NCBI GenBank assembly: GCA_012513625.1
Contig: JAAZBW010000224.1
Coordinates: forward strand, 1-11,478
Source of the DNA: Actinomycetales bacterium
Lineage (GTDB): Bacteria; Actinomycetota; Actinomycetes; Actinomycetales; Actinomycetaceae
Direction of reading: 5' to 3'
DNA length: 11,478 nt
Shown here: positions 1-6,613 of the stretch, in pieces
How positions within the stretch are numbered: position 1 is the stretch's first letter
Layout: each line of letters opens with the position of its first letter
The notes under the pieces: model-generated
The model's database searches: none
What the model was told of the DNA's origin: nothing
Seen by the model: the letters and a program-made list of their open reading frames with translations, nothing else
Made by a program: the position numbers and the translations under genes

Positions 1-1446
1 GAAGTCGGCGTCCCAGTTTCCGTCGGTCTCGAGGCCATCGAGACCGCGGATGCGGGGCTTGGGCTTTCCGAGGTGCACGCCGATGTCGAGCACGACGCGG
101 GCGGCACGCATGCGCTGGCCGTCGAGCATGCCCAGCCGGTCGGCCGGGTCGTCGAGGTAGCCCAGCTGCTCCATGAGGCGCTCCGCGTACAGAGCCCAGC
201 CCTCCGCGTGGCCGCTGGAGCCGGCCAGCAGGCGGCGCCACGAGTTGAGCTCGGCGCGGTTGTAGACCGCCTGCGCGATCTGCAGGTGGTGGCCGGGGAC
301 GCCCTCGTGGTACACGGTGGTCAGTTCCCGCCACGTGTCAAACGAGTCGACGCCCTCGGGCACCGACCACCACATGCGGCCCGGACGGGAGAAGTCCGCA
401 CTCGGCCCCGTGTAGTAGATGCCGCCGGTGGCCGTGGGGGCGATCATCGCCTCGAGGGTGCGTACGGGCCCGGGGATGTCGAAGTGGGTGTCCGCGAGGG
501 CCTCGATCGCCTCGTCGGCGGTGGACTGCATCCACTCACGCAGCGCGTCGGTGCCGTAGATCATGCGGTCCGGATCGGCGTTGAGCCGTGCGATCGCCTC
601 CGGGATCGTGGATCCTGGTCCGTACAACTCCGCGGCGGTGGACTCCTGCTCGGCGACGATCCGCGCGAGCTCCTCACGGCCCCATTCGTAGGTCTCATCC
701 AGGTCGATCTCTGAGCCGATGAACTCCCGCGACCAGAGCGCGTAACGCTCGCGGCCCACGCCGTCCTCGTCGAGGGCCTCGGGTGCCACCTCCCTGGAGA
801 GGAACTCCGCGAAGTCAGCGAACGCCTGCCGGGCATCCCGTGCGGCACCCTCGAGTTCGGAGGCGAGCGCCGCCACGGGAGCCTCGCCATCCGGGCGGGC
901 GCCCGCCACGAACGAGGTGAAGAAGGAGGAGTCCGCATCTGCGTAACCGTCCGCCTCATCGATGGCGAGCCGGATCTGCCGCAGCGCAGGCATCGTCCCG
1001 CGCTCCACTCCCTCGCGCAGCGAGGCCTCGTAGCCGTCGAACGCCTGTGGGAGTGCGCGCATACGAGCGGCAATGTTCTCCCAGTCCTCCGCAGTCTCCG
1101 TGGGCATGAGGTCGAAGACCTCCCGCAGCGACTGCAGCGGAGAGACGATGTTGTTGAGGTCCCGACGGAACTCTCCGGCCTCGTGGAGTTCCAGGGACAC
1201 GCCGTGCCGTTCGCGTACCGCGGCCACCGTCACCTGGTCCACCTCGTCCGACGGCGTCTCCTGGCTCACCTCGTCCACGAACCTGCGCTGGAGCTCGGCC
1301 CGCGCCTCCTCACCCTCGGGGGACAGGTCCGGGAGCCGATCCTCGTGCCCGGAAATCCCGAGGTAGGTGGCGGTCAATGGGTCGAGCGCCGCGTAGTCGT
1401 GGACGAACTGGTCTGCGATCGCATCGATGCGGGTTGGAGTACGCAT
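1..1446 (-). CDS. DUF885 family metallopeptidase-like protein (3' end outside window)
   Basis: The frame is open from ATG 1446-1444 to the window edge: 482 codons, no stop. Family members are usually about 550-600 residues, so I infer that roughly 70-110 C-terminal residues are missing. The DUF885 signature is clear: HEGVPGHHLQ at residues 380-389 and GHAEGWALYAE at 412-422. This is a zinc-metallopeptidase-like HExxxGH arrangement with a likely third ligand in the EGWALYAE motif; His380, Glu381 and the 386/387 histidines are intact. There is no signal peptide or membrane segment, so it is probably cytoplasmic. The family is assumed to be peptidase-like, but the substrate is unknown. ATG 1446 is chosen because the conserved N-terminus (TRIDAIADQFVHDYAALDP) begins directly after it and a -10-like box lies 7 nt upstream. 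An in-frame TTG three codons upstream is less likely. It is divergent from the LAL regulator gene, and nothing in view ties it to the other genes. Confidence 0.93.
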   Translation of the reverse strand, partial: MRTPTRIDAIADQFVHDYAALDPLTATYLGISGHEDRLPDLSPEGEEARAELQRRFVDEVSQETPSDEVDQVTVAAVRERHGVSLELHEAGEFRRDLNNIVSPLQSLREVFDLMPTETAEDWENIAARMRALPQAFDGYEASLREGVERGTMPALRQIRLAIDEADGYADADSSFFTSFVAGARPDGEAPVAALASELEGAARDARQAFADFAEFLSREVAPEALDEDGVGRERYALWSREFIGSEIDLDETYEWGREELARIVAEQESTAAELYGPGSTIPEAIARLNADPDRMIYGTDALREWMQSTADEAIEALADTHFDIPGPVRTLEAMIAPTATGGIYYTGPSADFSRPGRMWWSVPEGVDSFDTWRELTTVYHEGVPGHHLQIAQAVYNRAELNSWRRLLAGSSGHAEGWALYAERLMEQLGYLDDPADRLGMLDGQRMRAARVVLDIGVHLGKPKPRIRGLDGLETDGNWDADF

Positions 1447-1460
1447 ATCTCCCAAGCTAG
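1447..1460 (-). promoter_or_regulatory. Putative -10 element and very short leader of the DUF885 gene
   Basis: On the minus strand TAGCTT (1459-1454) fits TAnnnT and is followed by 7 nt (GGGAGAT) and then the ATG. This places the expected transcription start at or next to the start codon. GGGAG could instead be a Shine-Dalgarno sequence, but at only 2 nt from the ATG it is too close to work well. I see no convincing -35 box. Confidence 0.4.
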
Positions 1461-1559
1461 CAGCGTGCGGCAGAGGTGGCTGTGGTCCATCCGTGGCGTC
1501 CGTCAAAGCTGCAGGTGGGTGACGCGACGGCATCGGGAAGGTGTCGAGGGCTGGAGAAT

Positions 1560-1581
1560 GGGTGAATACAGGGGTGAATAC
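1560..1581 (+). repeat. Direct repeat GGGTGAATAC, two copies 12 bp apart
   Basis: GGGTGAATAC occurs at 1560-1569 and again at 1572-1581. The 12-bp start-to-start distance puts both copies on roughly the same face of the helix. It could be a paired binding site for a transcription factor, possibly the LAL regulator itself or a regulator of the divergent DUF885 gene. No regulator with this known motif comes to mind. Confidence 0.4.
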
Positions 1582-1671
1582 TGGTGCTCTTCACGTGATC
1601 GTGCTGGTGCAGGTGGCACCTTGGTGGTCAGAACTACACCATGGGTGCTTCGCGCCGTTGGTCCGAAGCAG

Positions 1672-1691
1672 TCGGCTTTGATCAGAGCCGA
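1672..1691. repeat. 20-bp near-perfect palindrome centred on TGATCA
   Basis: The arms TCGGCT (1672-1677) and AGCCGA (1686-1691) flank TGATCA (1679-1684). Only the T1678/G1685 pair breaks the symmetry. The size and continuous dyad are typical of an operator bound by a homodimeric regulator such as a TetR- or GntR-type protein. It lies about 225 bp from the DUF885 start and about 297 bp from the LAL start, so its target is unclear. Confidence 0.45.
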
Positions 1692-1755
1692 TTGATGGGT
1701 CTGCGACGCGTCGGCCCTGGTGAGTTCACGAACTGAAAATCCGACTACCCAGACG

Positions 1756-1801
1756 GGGTGGCCTCCGCATTCTCCCCCGCGGACGCCACCCACGCGGGTG
1801 G
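1756..1801 (+). repeat. Two mutually exclusive hairpins sharing one arm
   Basis: Hairpin A pairs GGGTGGC (1756-1762) with GCCACCC (1785-1791), extended by TCCGC (1764-1768) with GCGGA (1779-1783) around a C/C mismatch. Hairpin B pairs CCACCC (1786-1791) with GGGTGG (1796-1801) across a 4-nt loop. Both need bases 1786-1791, so only one can form at a time. This geometry resembles attenuators and riboswitch expression platforms. No ligand-binding domain or leader peptide is recognised. Confidence 0.45.
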
Positions 1802-1843
1802 TCACGAGCGCGGCCAGGCTCCCCTTGCGCCACTGCTCAAACT

Positions 1844-1880
1844 GGACCCTGGGAACGCTGCCGCAGCATTCCCAGGGTCC
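1844..1880. repeat. Strong 37-nt hairpin upstream of the LAL gene
   Basis: The perfect 12-bp arms GGACCCTGGGAA (1844-1855) and TTCCCAGGGTCC (1869-1880) enclose a second 4-bp stem, GCTG (1857-1860) with CAGC (1864-1867), with loop CCG. No T-run follows on either strand, so it is not a classical intrinsic terminator, and neither flanking gene ends here. It ends 107 bp before the LAL ATG. It could be an RNA structure in a leader, the body of a small RNA, or a DNA dyad for protein binding. Confidence 0.6.
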
Positions 1881-1977
1881 ATCCCAGTTGGCGCACGAAA
1901 CCGAGCGAACCCCGCCCGAGATCGCCACGTGGCAAGGGAGGGGCAACTAAGCTTGGTATACCGAGAGTGATTTCCGC

Positions 1978-1983
1978 GGGGGG
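1978..1983 (+). promoter_or_regulatory. G-rich ribosome binding site that favours ATG 1988
   Basis: A run of six G residues ends 4 nt before ATG 1988. The alternative in-frame GTG at 1967 has only weak CGAGA immediately upstream. The ATG is therefore preferred, and the seven codons between the two starts are treated as leader. A TATACC at 1957-1962 could be a -10 box giving a leader of about 20 nt, but no -35 match is visible. Confidence 0.5.
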
Positions 1984-1987
1984 TGTC

Positions 1988-4480
1988 ATGCACGAGCGGG
2001 CGACCGCAGCTGGTGTCGTCATCGGTGCACCTCGGTTTTCGCGACCGCACCTCCCGCGACCACGGCTCCACGAGCTGATGAACCGGGACGTCCCGCTGAC
2101 GGTCCTGCGTGCCCAAGAGGGGACTGGTAAGTCCACCCTTCTCGCCGAGTGGGTGCACACATTGGACCGGCCGGTCGTGTGGGTGAACCTTGGCCCGGAC
2201 GTGACCGACCGTGGCGCCTTCTGGGACATCGTGGCCACCGCGATGCGTGATTCGGGCGTGCTGTCATCCGAAGGGGCGTCGGCGATCGAGCCGACTACCG
2301 ATCTGGTGGGACTGAGGCGTCGCCTGGTCCGGAGTCTCTCGCCGATTGCCGAGCGGTGTGTCGTCGTGATCGACAACGCCGAAGTGGTGGCCTCGCACGA
2401 GGACCTTGGTGGTGAGATTGCGGCCGACTGGTTCGCCATCCTTCGAGCCACCGGTGCCCTCCGCTTGGTGGTGGCCAGCCGGCGGCTCACGCACCTCGAG
2501 GACCTCCGGGTCGCGCAGAGGATTGACCACACATTCCTCCGCTACGCGGATCTGCGATTCACCCTCGAGGAGGTCACAGAGCTCCTCGAGTCGCTTGAGG
2601 GCCCAGATCGCACGTGGTCAGACCATTCCGTGGCCGCACAGGTGATGCACGAGTCGACGGGAGGGAGCCCCGGACTCATGAAGGCCGTCCTCATGGCTGC
2701 GCGCACCTCGCAGGTGCAGGGAGTAGGCGGGCTCCGCACCCTTGCCCACCTGATCACCGGCGCCTGGATCAGGAGTGAGGTGGAGGACCCGGCGCAGGCA
2801 ACTCTGATGCGATTCCTCCTCCGCATCAGCGTGCCCGAGGTGCTTCCACCCGGCCTGCCCGAACACCTCGACCACGGGAACGGCGCCACGGCGCAGCAGC
2901 TGACCATGCTCGAGGAGAAGGGGATCCTCGCGATCGATCCCACCACCCTTGTGGCCGTGATCGATGCGCTCTCACTCCCGCACGTACGCGCGGAGGCGTC
3001 CGCCCGGATCACTGAGGAACTTCCCGCACTCCATGCGCTCACCGCCCAGTGGGAACTCGGGGACGGAGATCCACTGCGGGCACTCCGGCACGCTGTGGCC
3101 GCGAGGGATTACCGGCTCGTCACTGCCGTGCTGAGCCGGCACTGGATGCACTTCCTCTGGAGCGGCGTCATCCGTGAGTCCCAGACCGTCCTGGAGCAGA
3201 TCCCGCGCAGGATCCTGCGAGAGTATCCCGTCATCACTGGCATCCTCGGACTCTCGGCTAACATGAACGAGGCCACGCGATCTCGCGCGCTCGGATATCT
3301 CCGCCTCTCCATCGCTGGTGCACGGGCACAGCGCCGCGGCGCCGAGCGGCCCCAGCGGCTCTTCCTGGATGTGCTCGAATCCTCCTTCCTCCGGATCTCC
3401 GGCGAGCCGGAGGGACTGCTCCTCCGGGCACGCTCGGCCGCGACGAAGCTCGAGGAGTGGTCCACCGACCTGACGGCGAAGCCCAGCGAGATCCTCTTCC
3501 GCACCCAGCTCGCGATCTCCTTCTTCCGGATGGGACTCCAGGGGGAGGGACTCGAGATCCTGGAGGACGTACTCGCGGCACCGGCGGACAGTCCCGCCCT
3601 CGGACTCCACCAGGGAATCGCCATCAAGTCCGGCATCCTCGCGCACTCGGGTGCGATGACTGAGAGCCGCAAGCTCCTGAGGCGTGCCGAGCGCATGTCC
3701 TGGCCGCGCGGACTGCGCGAGACATACCTCGGCGTCATGTACCACTACGCGGCTGCCTGGGACCGGATCGAGGCATTCGACCTCGAGGGCGCCCAGCACC
3801 ACATCCAGACCATTTCACCCCAGGCCGTGAACATCGAGTTCTGGCCCTACATTGCGGCAGTCCGGGCGTACGTCCAGGTGTTACGCGGCGAGGCGCACAC
3901 GGCGTATGCGCTCCTGTACGAGGAGCAGCAGCAGGAAGTGACGGAGCGGAGGGCCCTCCCCACGGAACGGGTCCTCCTTGACCGGATGGCTGTGATCCTC
4001 CACCTGGCCGTCGGCCGGATCGCCTCGGCACGCCAGATCCTCACCACGCTCCCGGTATCGTCGGCGAGCCACGCACTTGGCGGCATGGTGGAGCTTGCCG
4101 CCGGGAACCTGGAGGGCGCGATCGCCCACGTGGCGGTGGGCCAGCAGGATCCGAGTATGGCCCCCCGGATCCGGACCCTCCAGTCCCTCATCCTCGCGGC
4201 CGCCACGCTCCGCCAGGGGGATACGCGTGGCGCATTGGCCGCAGCCGAGCAGATGGCGGTGCAGATGGACATCCACGGAGTCCGTGCGCACCTCGCGCTC
4301 GTCCCGCGCCCGGACCTCGTGGCGGTCTGCGACCTGCTCGAGGCCAAGCGGCCGAGGCTCGCAGCCATCCTTGGAGATATCGCGGACGTGCCGGAAGTGA
4401 TCGGCCCCGGCGCGGACGTGGAGCCGCTCTCCGAGCGCGAACGTATTGTAGTGGCCGAACTCGTGACCGGGGACTCGTAG
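1988..4480 (+). CDS. LAL (MalT-like) LuxR-family regulator, ended by a TAG inside its DNA-binding domain
   Basis: This is the first 830 codons of a large ATP-binding LuxR-type transcription activator. The P-loop EGTGKST lies at residues 44-50 (Lys48), in the usual LAL position, although the first Walker-A residue is Ala42, not Gly. A Walker-B-like VVVIDNAE follows at 125-132 (Asp129), and VVASRR fits the sensor strand. Residues from about 350 to 770 are helical TPR-like sequence. The C-terminal LuxR domain starts at about 814 (LSERERIVVAELVTGDS) and is cut by TAG 4478-4480 just before HTH helix 2. Without the stop the protein would be 882 residues, normal for LALs. As written, the product keeps ATP-binding and sensor regions but lacks the recognition helix, so it should not bind DNA. 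It is a lone gene with no operon partner. It could be a pseudogene, a readthrough gene or a sequencing error. Confidence 0.85.
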   Translation: MHERATAAGVVIGAPRFSRPHLPRPRLHELMNRDVPLTVLRAQEGTGKSTLLAEWVHTLDRPVVWVNLGPDVTDRGAFWDIVATAMRDSGVLSSEGASAIEPTTDLVGLRRRLVRSLSPIAERCVVVIDNAEVVASHEDLGGEIAADWFAILRATGALRLVVASRRLTHLEDLRVAQRIDHTFLRYADLRFTLEEVTELLESLEGPDRTWSDHSVAAQVMHESTGGSPGLMKAVLMAARTSQVQGVGGLRTLAHLITGAWIRSEVEDPAQATLMRFLLRISVPEVLPPGLPEHLDHGNGATAQQLTMLEEKGILAIDPTTLVAVIDALSLPHVRAEASARITEELPALHALTAQWELGDGDPLRALRHAVAARDYRLVTAVLSRHWMHFLWSGVIRESQTVLEQIPRRILREYPVITGILGLSANMNEATRSRALGYLRLSIAGARAQRRGAERPQRLFLDVLESSFLRISGEPEGLLLRARSAATKLEEWSTDLTAKPSEILFRTQLAISFFRMGLQGEGLEILEDVLAAPADSPALGLHQGIAIKSGILAHSGAMTESRKLLRRAERMSWPRGLRETYLGVMYHYAAAWDRIEAFDLEGAQHHIQTISPQAVNIEFWPYIAAVRAYVQVLRGEAHTAYALLYEEQQQEVTERRALPTERVLLDRMAVILHLAVGRIASARQILTTLPVSSASHALGGMVELAAGNLEGAIAHVAVGQQDPSMAPRIRTLQSLILAAATLRQGDTRGALAAAEQMAVQMDIHGVRAHLALVPRPDLVAVCDLLEAKRPRLAAILGDIADVPEVIGPGADVEPLSERERIVVAELVTGDS

Positions 4481-4636
4481 GCCGTGATCGCGAAGCGGCT
4501 CGGAGTCTCTGTCAACACCGTGAAGTCGCAGCTGCGCAGCAGCTACCGAAAACTGGGCGTCTCCTCCCGTGAGGAGGCTGTGACTGCTGCCATCGGCCTC
4601 GGACTGCTCACCGGCGGCAGCACCACACAGCGTTGA
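4481..4636 (+). pseudogene. Severed LuxR-type HTH of the LAL regulator
   Basis: The 51 codons directly after the TAG, in the same frame, end at TGA 4634-4636. They encode the rest of a LuxR DNA-binding domain: AVIAKRLGVSVNTVKSQLRS followed by YRKLGVSSREEAV. The conserved VSVNTVK recognition helix and the RKLGV end helix are intact, and there are no further stops or frameshifts. I infer that the interruption is recent, suppressed or artefactual. A GTG at 4484-4486 could in principle restart translation and give a 50-residue HTH fragment, with only a weak GGGGAC upstream. The gene converges on the epsilon subunit with a 46-bp gap in which I see no terminator hairpin. Confidence 0.8.
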
Positions 4637-4682
4637 CGCGCGCCACCAGCCACCAGCCCGCCGCCCGAACCCCGTTTCTTCC

Positions 4683-4937
4683 TCAGGGATGCAGGGACCA
4701 GCGCCACTCGCCGGAGAACGTTCCCGGCACCGGCATGCCTGCGTTCCGCATGGCCCCGCGCCGCCCGCGGCTGGTCCACTCCGAACACCGCGCCACGGTC
4801 CCCGGTACCGGCTCCGGCGGCGCTTCTCCGGTCTCAAGCAGCTCGTTGATGCTCTGCACGGCCGTGCCCACGGCCACGAGGGCCGCGAGTTCGGTCTCGC
4901 TCGGGGCGCCGGCCACCACATCGAACTCCGGCGTCAC
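4683..4937 (-). CDS. Acyl-CoA carboxylase epsilon subunit
   Basis: An 84-residue protein starting at GTG 4937-4935. The N-terminal strand ([20 protein letters not shown]) matches the usual opening of actinobacterial epsilon subunits, which read V.G.[12 protein letters not shown]. The C-terminus is Arg/Trp-rich ([15 protein letters not shown], then GEWRWSLHP), also typical. These small proteins bind the carboxyltransferase hexamer and help form or activate the complex with the biotinylated alpha subunit. The GTG overlaps the carboxyltransferase TGA by 4 nt (GTGA), indicating translational coupling and a fixed stoichiometry. Sequence alone is weakly conserved in this family, so the call rests on ends, size and position together. 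The gene that often follows in related genomes (Maf or the biotin carboxylase) is absent; the convergent LAL gene lies there. Confidence 0.88.
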   Translation of the reverse strand: MTPEFDVVAGAPSETELAALVAVGTAVQSINELLETGEAPPEPVPGTVARCSEWTSRGRRGAMRNAGMPVPGTFSGEWRWSLHP

Positions 4938-6499
4938 AGCGGGATGTTCCCATGCTTCTTGGCGGGCATGCTGGCCCGCTTGGTGCGCAGCGCCCGGAGT
5001 GCTCGCACCACCTGCACCCGGGTCTCCGAGGGCGCGATCACGGCGTCCACGTAGCCGCGCGCCGCGGCGTCCCACGGGTTGACCAGCGTTTCCTCGTACT
5101 CGGCCGTCAGCCGTGCACGCTCGGACTCCACATTCCCGCCCTCGCGCTCCACGGCGCCGAGCGTGCTCCGGTGCAGGATGTTCACCGCCCCGCCCGCGCC
5201 CATCACCGCGATCTGCGCGGTGGGCCAGGCGAGGTTCACGTCTGCGCCGAGTTGCTTGGAGCCCATCACGATGTACGCGCCGCCATAGGCCTTCCGGGTG
5301 ATGACCGTGACGAGTGGGACCGTGGCCTCCGCGTACGCGAAGATCAGCTTGGCCCCGCGCCGGATGATGCCGTTCCACTCCTGGTCCGTGCCCGGCAGGA
5401 AGCCGGGCACGTCCACGAGCGTCAGCACCGGGATGTTGAACGCGTCGCACGTGCGCACGAACCGCGCGGCCTTCTCGGCCGCATCAATATCAAGCGTTCC
5501 GGCCATGGAGAGCGGCTGGTTCGCCACCACGCCCACGGGATGGCCCTCCACCGAGCCGAGGGCCGTGATCACATTCGTGGCGAAATCTGCGGAGAGTTCC
5601 AGGAAGTCCCCGTCGTCGAGGAGGCCCTCCATCACGGTCTTCATGTCATACGGCTGCGAATCGCTCTCCGGCACCAGCGTGTCCAGCGCGAGGTCCTCGT
5701 CCGTCACCTCCATGTCTGCCTCCACGGCGAACGTGGGCGGATCCGCGAGGTTGTTGGACGGTAGGTAGGTGAGTAGGGCGCGCACAAAATCGATCGCGTC
5801 CTCCTCGTCCTCCGCCCGGTAGTGCGCCACACCCGAGCGCGTGGTGTGCGTGACCGCCCCGCCGAGGTCTTCCTGCGAGACCTCCTCACCGGTCACCGCA
5901 CGGATCACGTCTGGCCCGGTGATGAACATGTTGGAGGTACCGTCCACCATCACCACCACATCGGTGAGCGCCGGGGAGTAGACCGCCCCGCCCGCAGAGG
6001 GACCCATGATGAGTGAGATCTGCGGGATCACCCCGGAGGCCGCCACGTTGCGACGGAAGATCTCCGCGAACTGGGTGAGGGCCGCCACGCCCTCCTGGAT
6101 GCGGGCGCCCCCGCCGTCGGAAATCCCGATCAGCGGTACCCCGGTGCGCAGGGCGAGGTCCATGACTTTGGTGATCTTCTGCCCGTGCACCTCGCCGAGC
6201 GAGCCGCCGAACACCGAGAAGTCCTGCGAGTAGACGCACACCTGGCGACCGTCGATGGTGCCGTGGCCCACCACCACGCCATCGCCCTCGATTCGCTTCT
6301 TCTCCATCCCGAATGCCGAGGCGCGGTGCGTGGCGAGCCCGTCCATCTCCACAAAGGAGTCGGGGTCGAGCAGCATCTCCACGCGCTCGCGAGCGGTGCC
6401 CTTGCCGCGGCCGTGCTGGCGCTGGCGCGCGGCCTCCTCCTGCGCGAGCGTGCGCTCCCGCCGGGCCTCGAGTTCGGTGAGGGGGGTAGATTCGGTCAC
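4934..6499 (-). CDS. Acyl-CoA carboxylase carboxyltransferase (beta) subunit, PccB/AccD-like
   Basis: A 521-residue protein, close to the roughly 530 of actinobacterial PccB/AccD5 proteins. It transfers CO2 from carboxybiotin to acetyl-, propionyl- or a longer acyl-CoA, forming malonyl- or methylmalonyl-CoA for fatty-acid or methyl-branched lipid synthesis. The N-terminal crotonase-like half carries [12 protein letters not shown] (127-138) and [13 protein letters not shown] (166-178). The C-terminal half carries [19 protein letters not shown] (366-384), [12 protein letters not shown] (404-415) and [19 protein letters not shown] (422-440). The paired Gly-Gly oxyanion sites are intact. Residue 410, next to the second site, is Ile, where propionyl-specific enzymes often have Asp, so acetyl-CoA use is possible. 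Start GTG 6499-6497 is chosen because [17 protein letters not shown] matches family N-termini and a -10 box lies 7 nt upstream; the open frame beyond it is antisense to birA. It forms an operon with epsilon and is divergent from birA. Confidence 0.96.
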   Translation of the reverse strand: MTESTPLTELEARRERTLAQEEAARQRQHGRGKGTARERVEMLLDPDSFVEMDGLATHRASAFGMEKKRIEGDGVVVGHGTIDGRQVCVYSQDFSVFGGSLGEVHGQKITKVMDLALRTGVPLIGISDGGGARIQEGVAALTQFAEIFRRNVAASGVIPQISLIMGPSAGGAVYSPALTDVVVMVDGTSNMFITGPDVIRAVTGEEVSQEDLGGAVTHTTRSGVAHYRAEDEEDAIDFVRALLTYLPSNNLADPPTFAVEADMEVTDEDLALDTLVPESDSQPYDMKTVMEGLLDDGDFLELSADFATNVITALGSVEGHPVGVVANQPLSMAGTLDIDAAEKAARFVRTCDAFNIPVLTLVDVPGFLPGTDQEWNGIIRRGAKLIFAYAEATVPLVTVITRKAYGGAYIVMGSKQLGADVNLAWPTAQIAVMGAGGAVNILHRSTLGAVEREGGNVESERARLTAEYEETLVNPWDAAARGYVDAVIAPSETRVQVVRALRALRTKRASMPAKKHGNIPL

Positions 6500-6512
6500 G
6501 CGCTCCAGCGTA
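6500..6512 (-). promoter_or_regulatory. Putative -10 element of the carboxyltransferase-epsilon operon
   Basis: On the minus strand TACGCT (6512-6507) fits TAnnnT and is followed by GGAGCGC (7 nt) and then GTG 6499. The predicted transcription start falls on or beside the start codon, as in a leaderless mRNA. GGAG could instead be a Shine-Dalgarno sequence with a short 3-nt spacer. No good -35 box is seen. The same hexamer is used before the glycosyltransferase gene. Confidence 0.45.
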
Positions 6513-6542
6513 GTTGTGGGTACGGACCAATCCCTCGCCCGA

Positions 6543-6579
6543 CTCCACCGGATTCCCGCCGCGCCCTTTGTGGGTGGAG
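6543..6579. repeat. Inverted repeat CTCCACC / GGTGGAG in the birA-carboxyltransferase divergent region
   Basis: Arms at 6543-6549 and 6573-6579 are perfect 7-mers separated by 23 bp, within the 114-bp space that must hold both divergent promoters. A shared operator that coordinates biotin ligase and carboxylase expression would sit here. The BirA in this window has no HTH domain, so it could not be the repressor. The repeat is short enough to be chance. Confidence 0.25.
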
Positions 6580-6602
6580 CACAATGGGGGGAGATCACGG
6601 AC

Positions 6603-6607
6603 AGGAG
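6603..6607 (+). promoter_or_regulatory. birA ribosome binding site
   Basis: AGGAG with a 6-nt spacer (CAGGCC) precedes ATG 6614. It settles the start codon, because the frame is open much further upstream. It is the clearest Shine-Dalgarno sequence in the window, and birA is the clearest gene here with a real leader. A weak CACAAT at 6580-6585 could be its -10 box. Confidence 0.75.
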
Positions 6608-6613
6608 CAGGCC

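Larger units (their letters stand above)
1447..1987. other. 541-base gene-free region between divergent genes
   Basis: No protein with recognisable similarity is seen here on either strand. Short open frames exist, but they overlap one another and lack family motifs. The region is instead rich in symmetric elements: a duplicated 10-mer (1560-1581), TCACGTGA (1591-1598), a small GC hairpin with arms 1606-1610 and 1616-1620, a 20-bp near-palindrome (1672-1691), overlapping alternative hairpins (1756-1801) and a strong hairpin (1844-1880). It must carry the promoters of the DUF885 gene and the LAL regulator. Its length and symmetry would also suit an untranslated regulatory leader, an operator array or a small RNA, but I recognise no known RNA family. 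Confidence 0.6.

Noticed and set aside
73..714. 213-codon plus-strand open frame at the left end
   Set aside because: It is the antisense of DUF885, including its HExxxGHH motif, and has no features of its own.
1844..1880. Intrinsic terminator
   Set aside because: There is no T-run after the stem on either strand, and no gene ends nearby.
1503..1946. Possible 147-residue minus-strand protein in the intergenic region
   Set aside because: It crosses all the inverted repeats, overlaps other equally open frames and shows no domain signature. The inverted repeats explain the region better.
2972..3802. 276-codon minus-strand open frame inside the LAL gene
   Set aside because: It has no recognisable motif and lies fully antisense to a convincing LAL coding frame. 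GC-rich coding sequence commonly leaves such open antisense frames.
4478..4480. Pyrrolysine at the LAL TAG
   Set aside because: No pyl genes or Pyl-type context are visible. Pyrrolysine is rare in actinobacteria and has no known role in LuxR HTH domains. Ordinary mutation, suppression or error is likelier.
3881..4921. 346-codon minus-strand open frame spanning the amber codon and the epsilon gene
   Set aside because: It is in a different frame from the well-supported epsilon gene, is antisense to LAL, and shows no domain.
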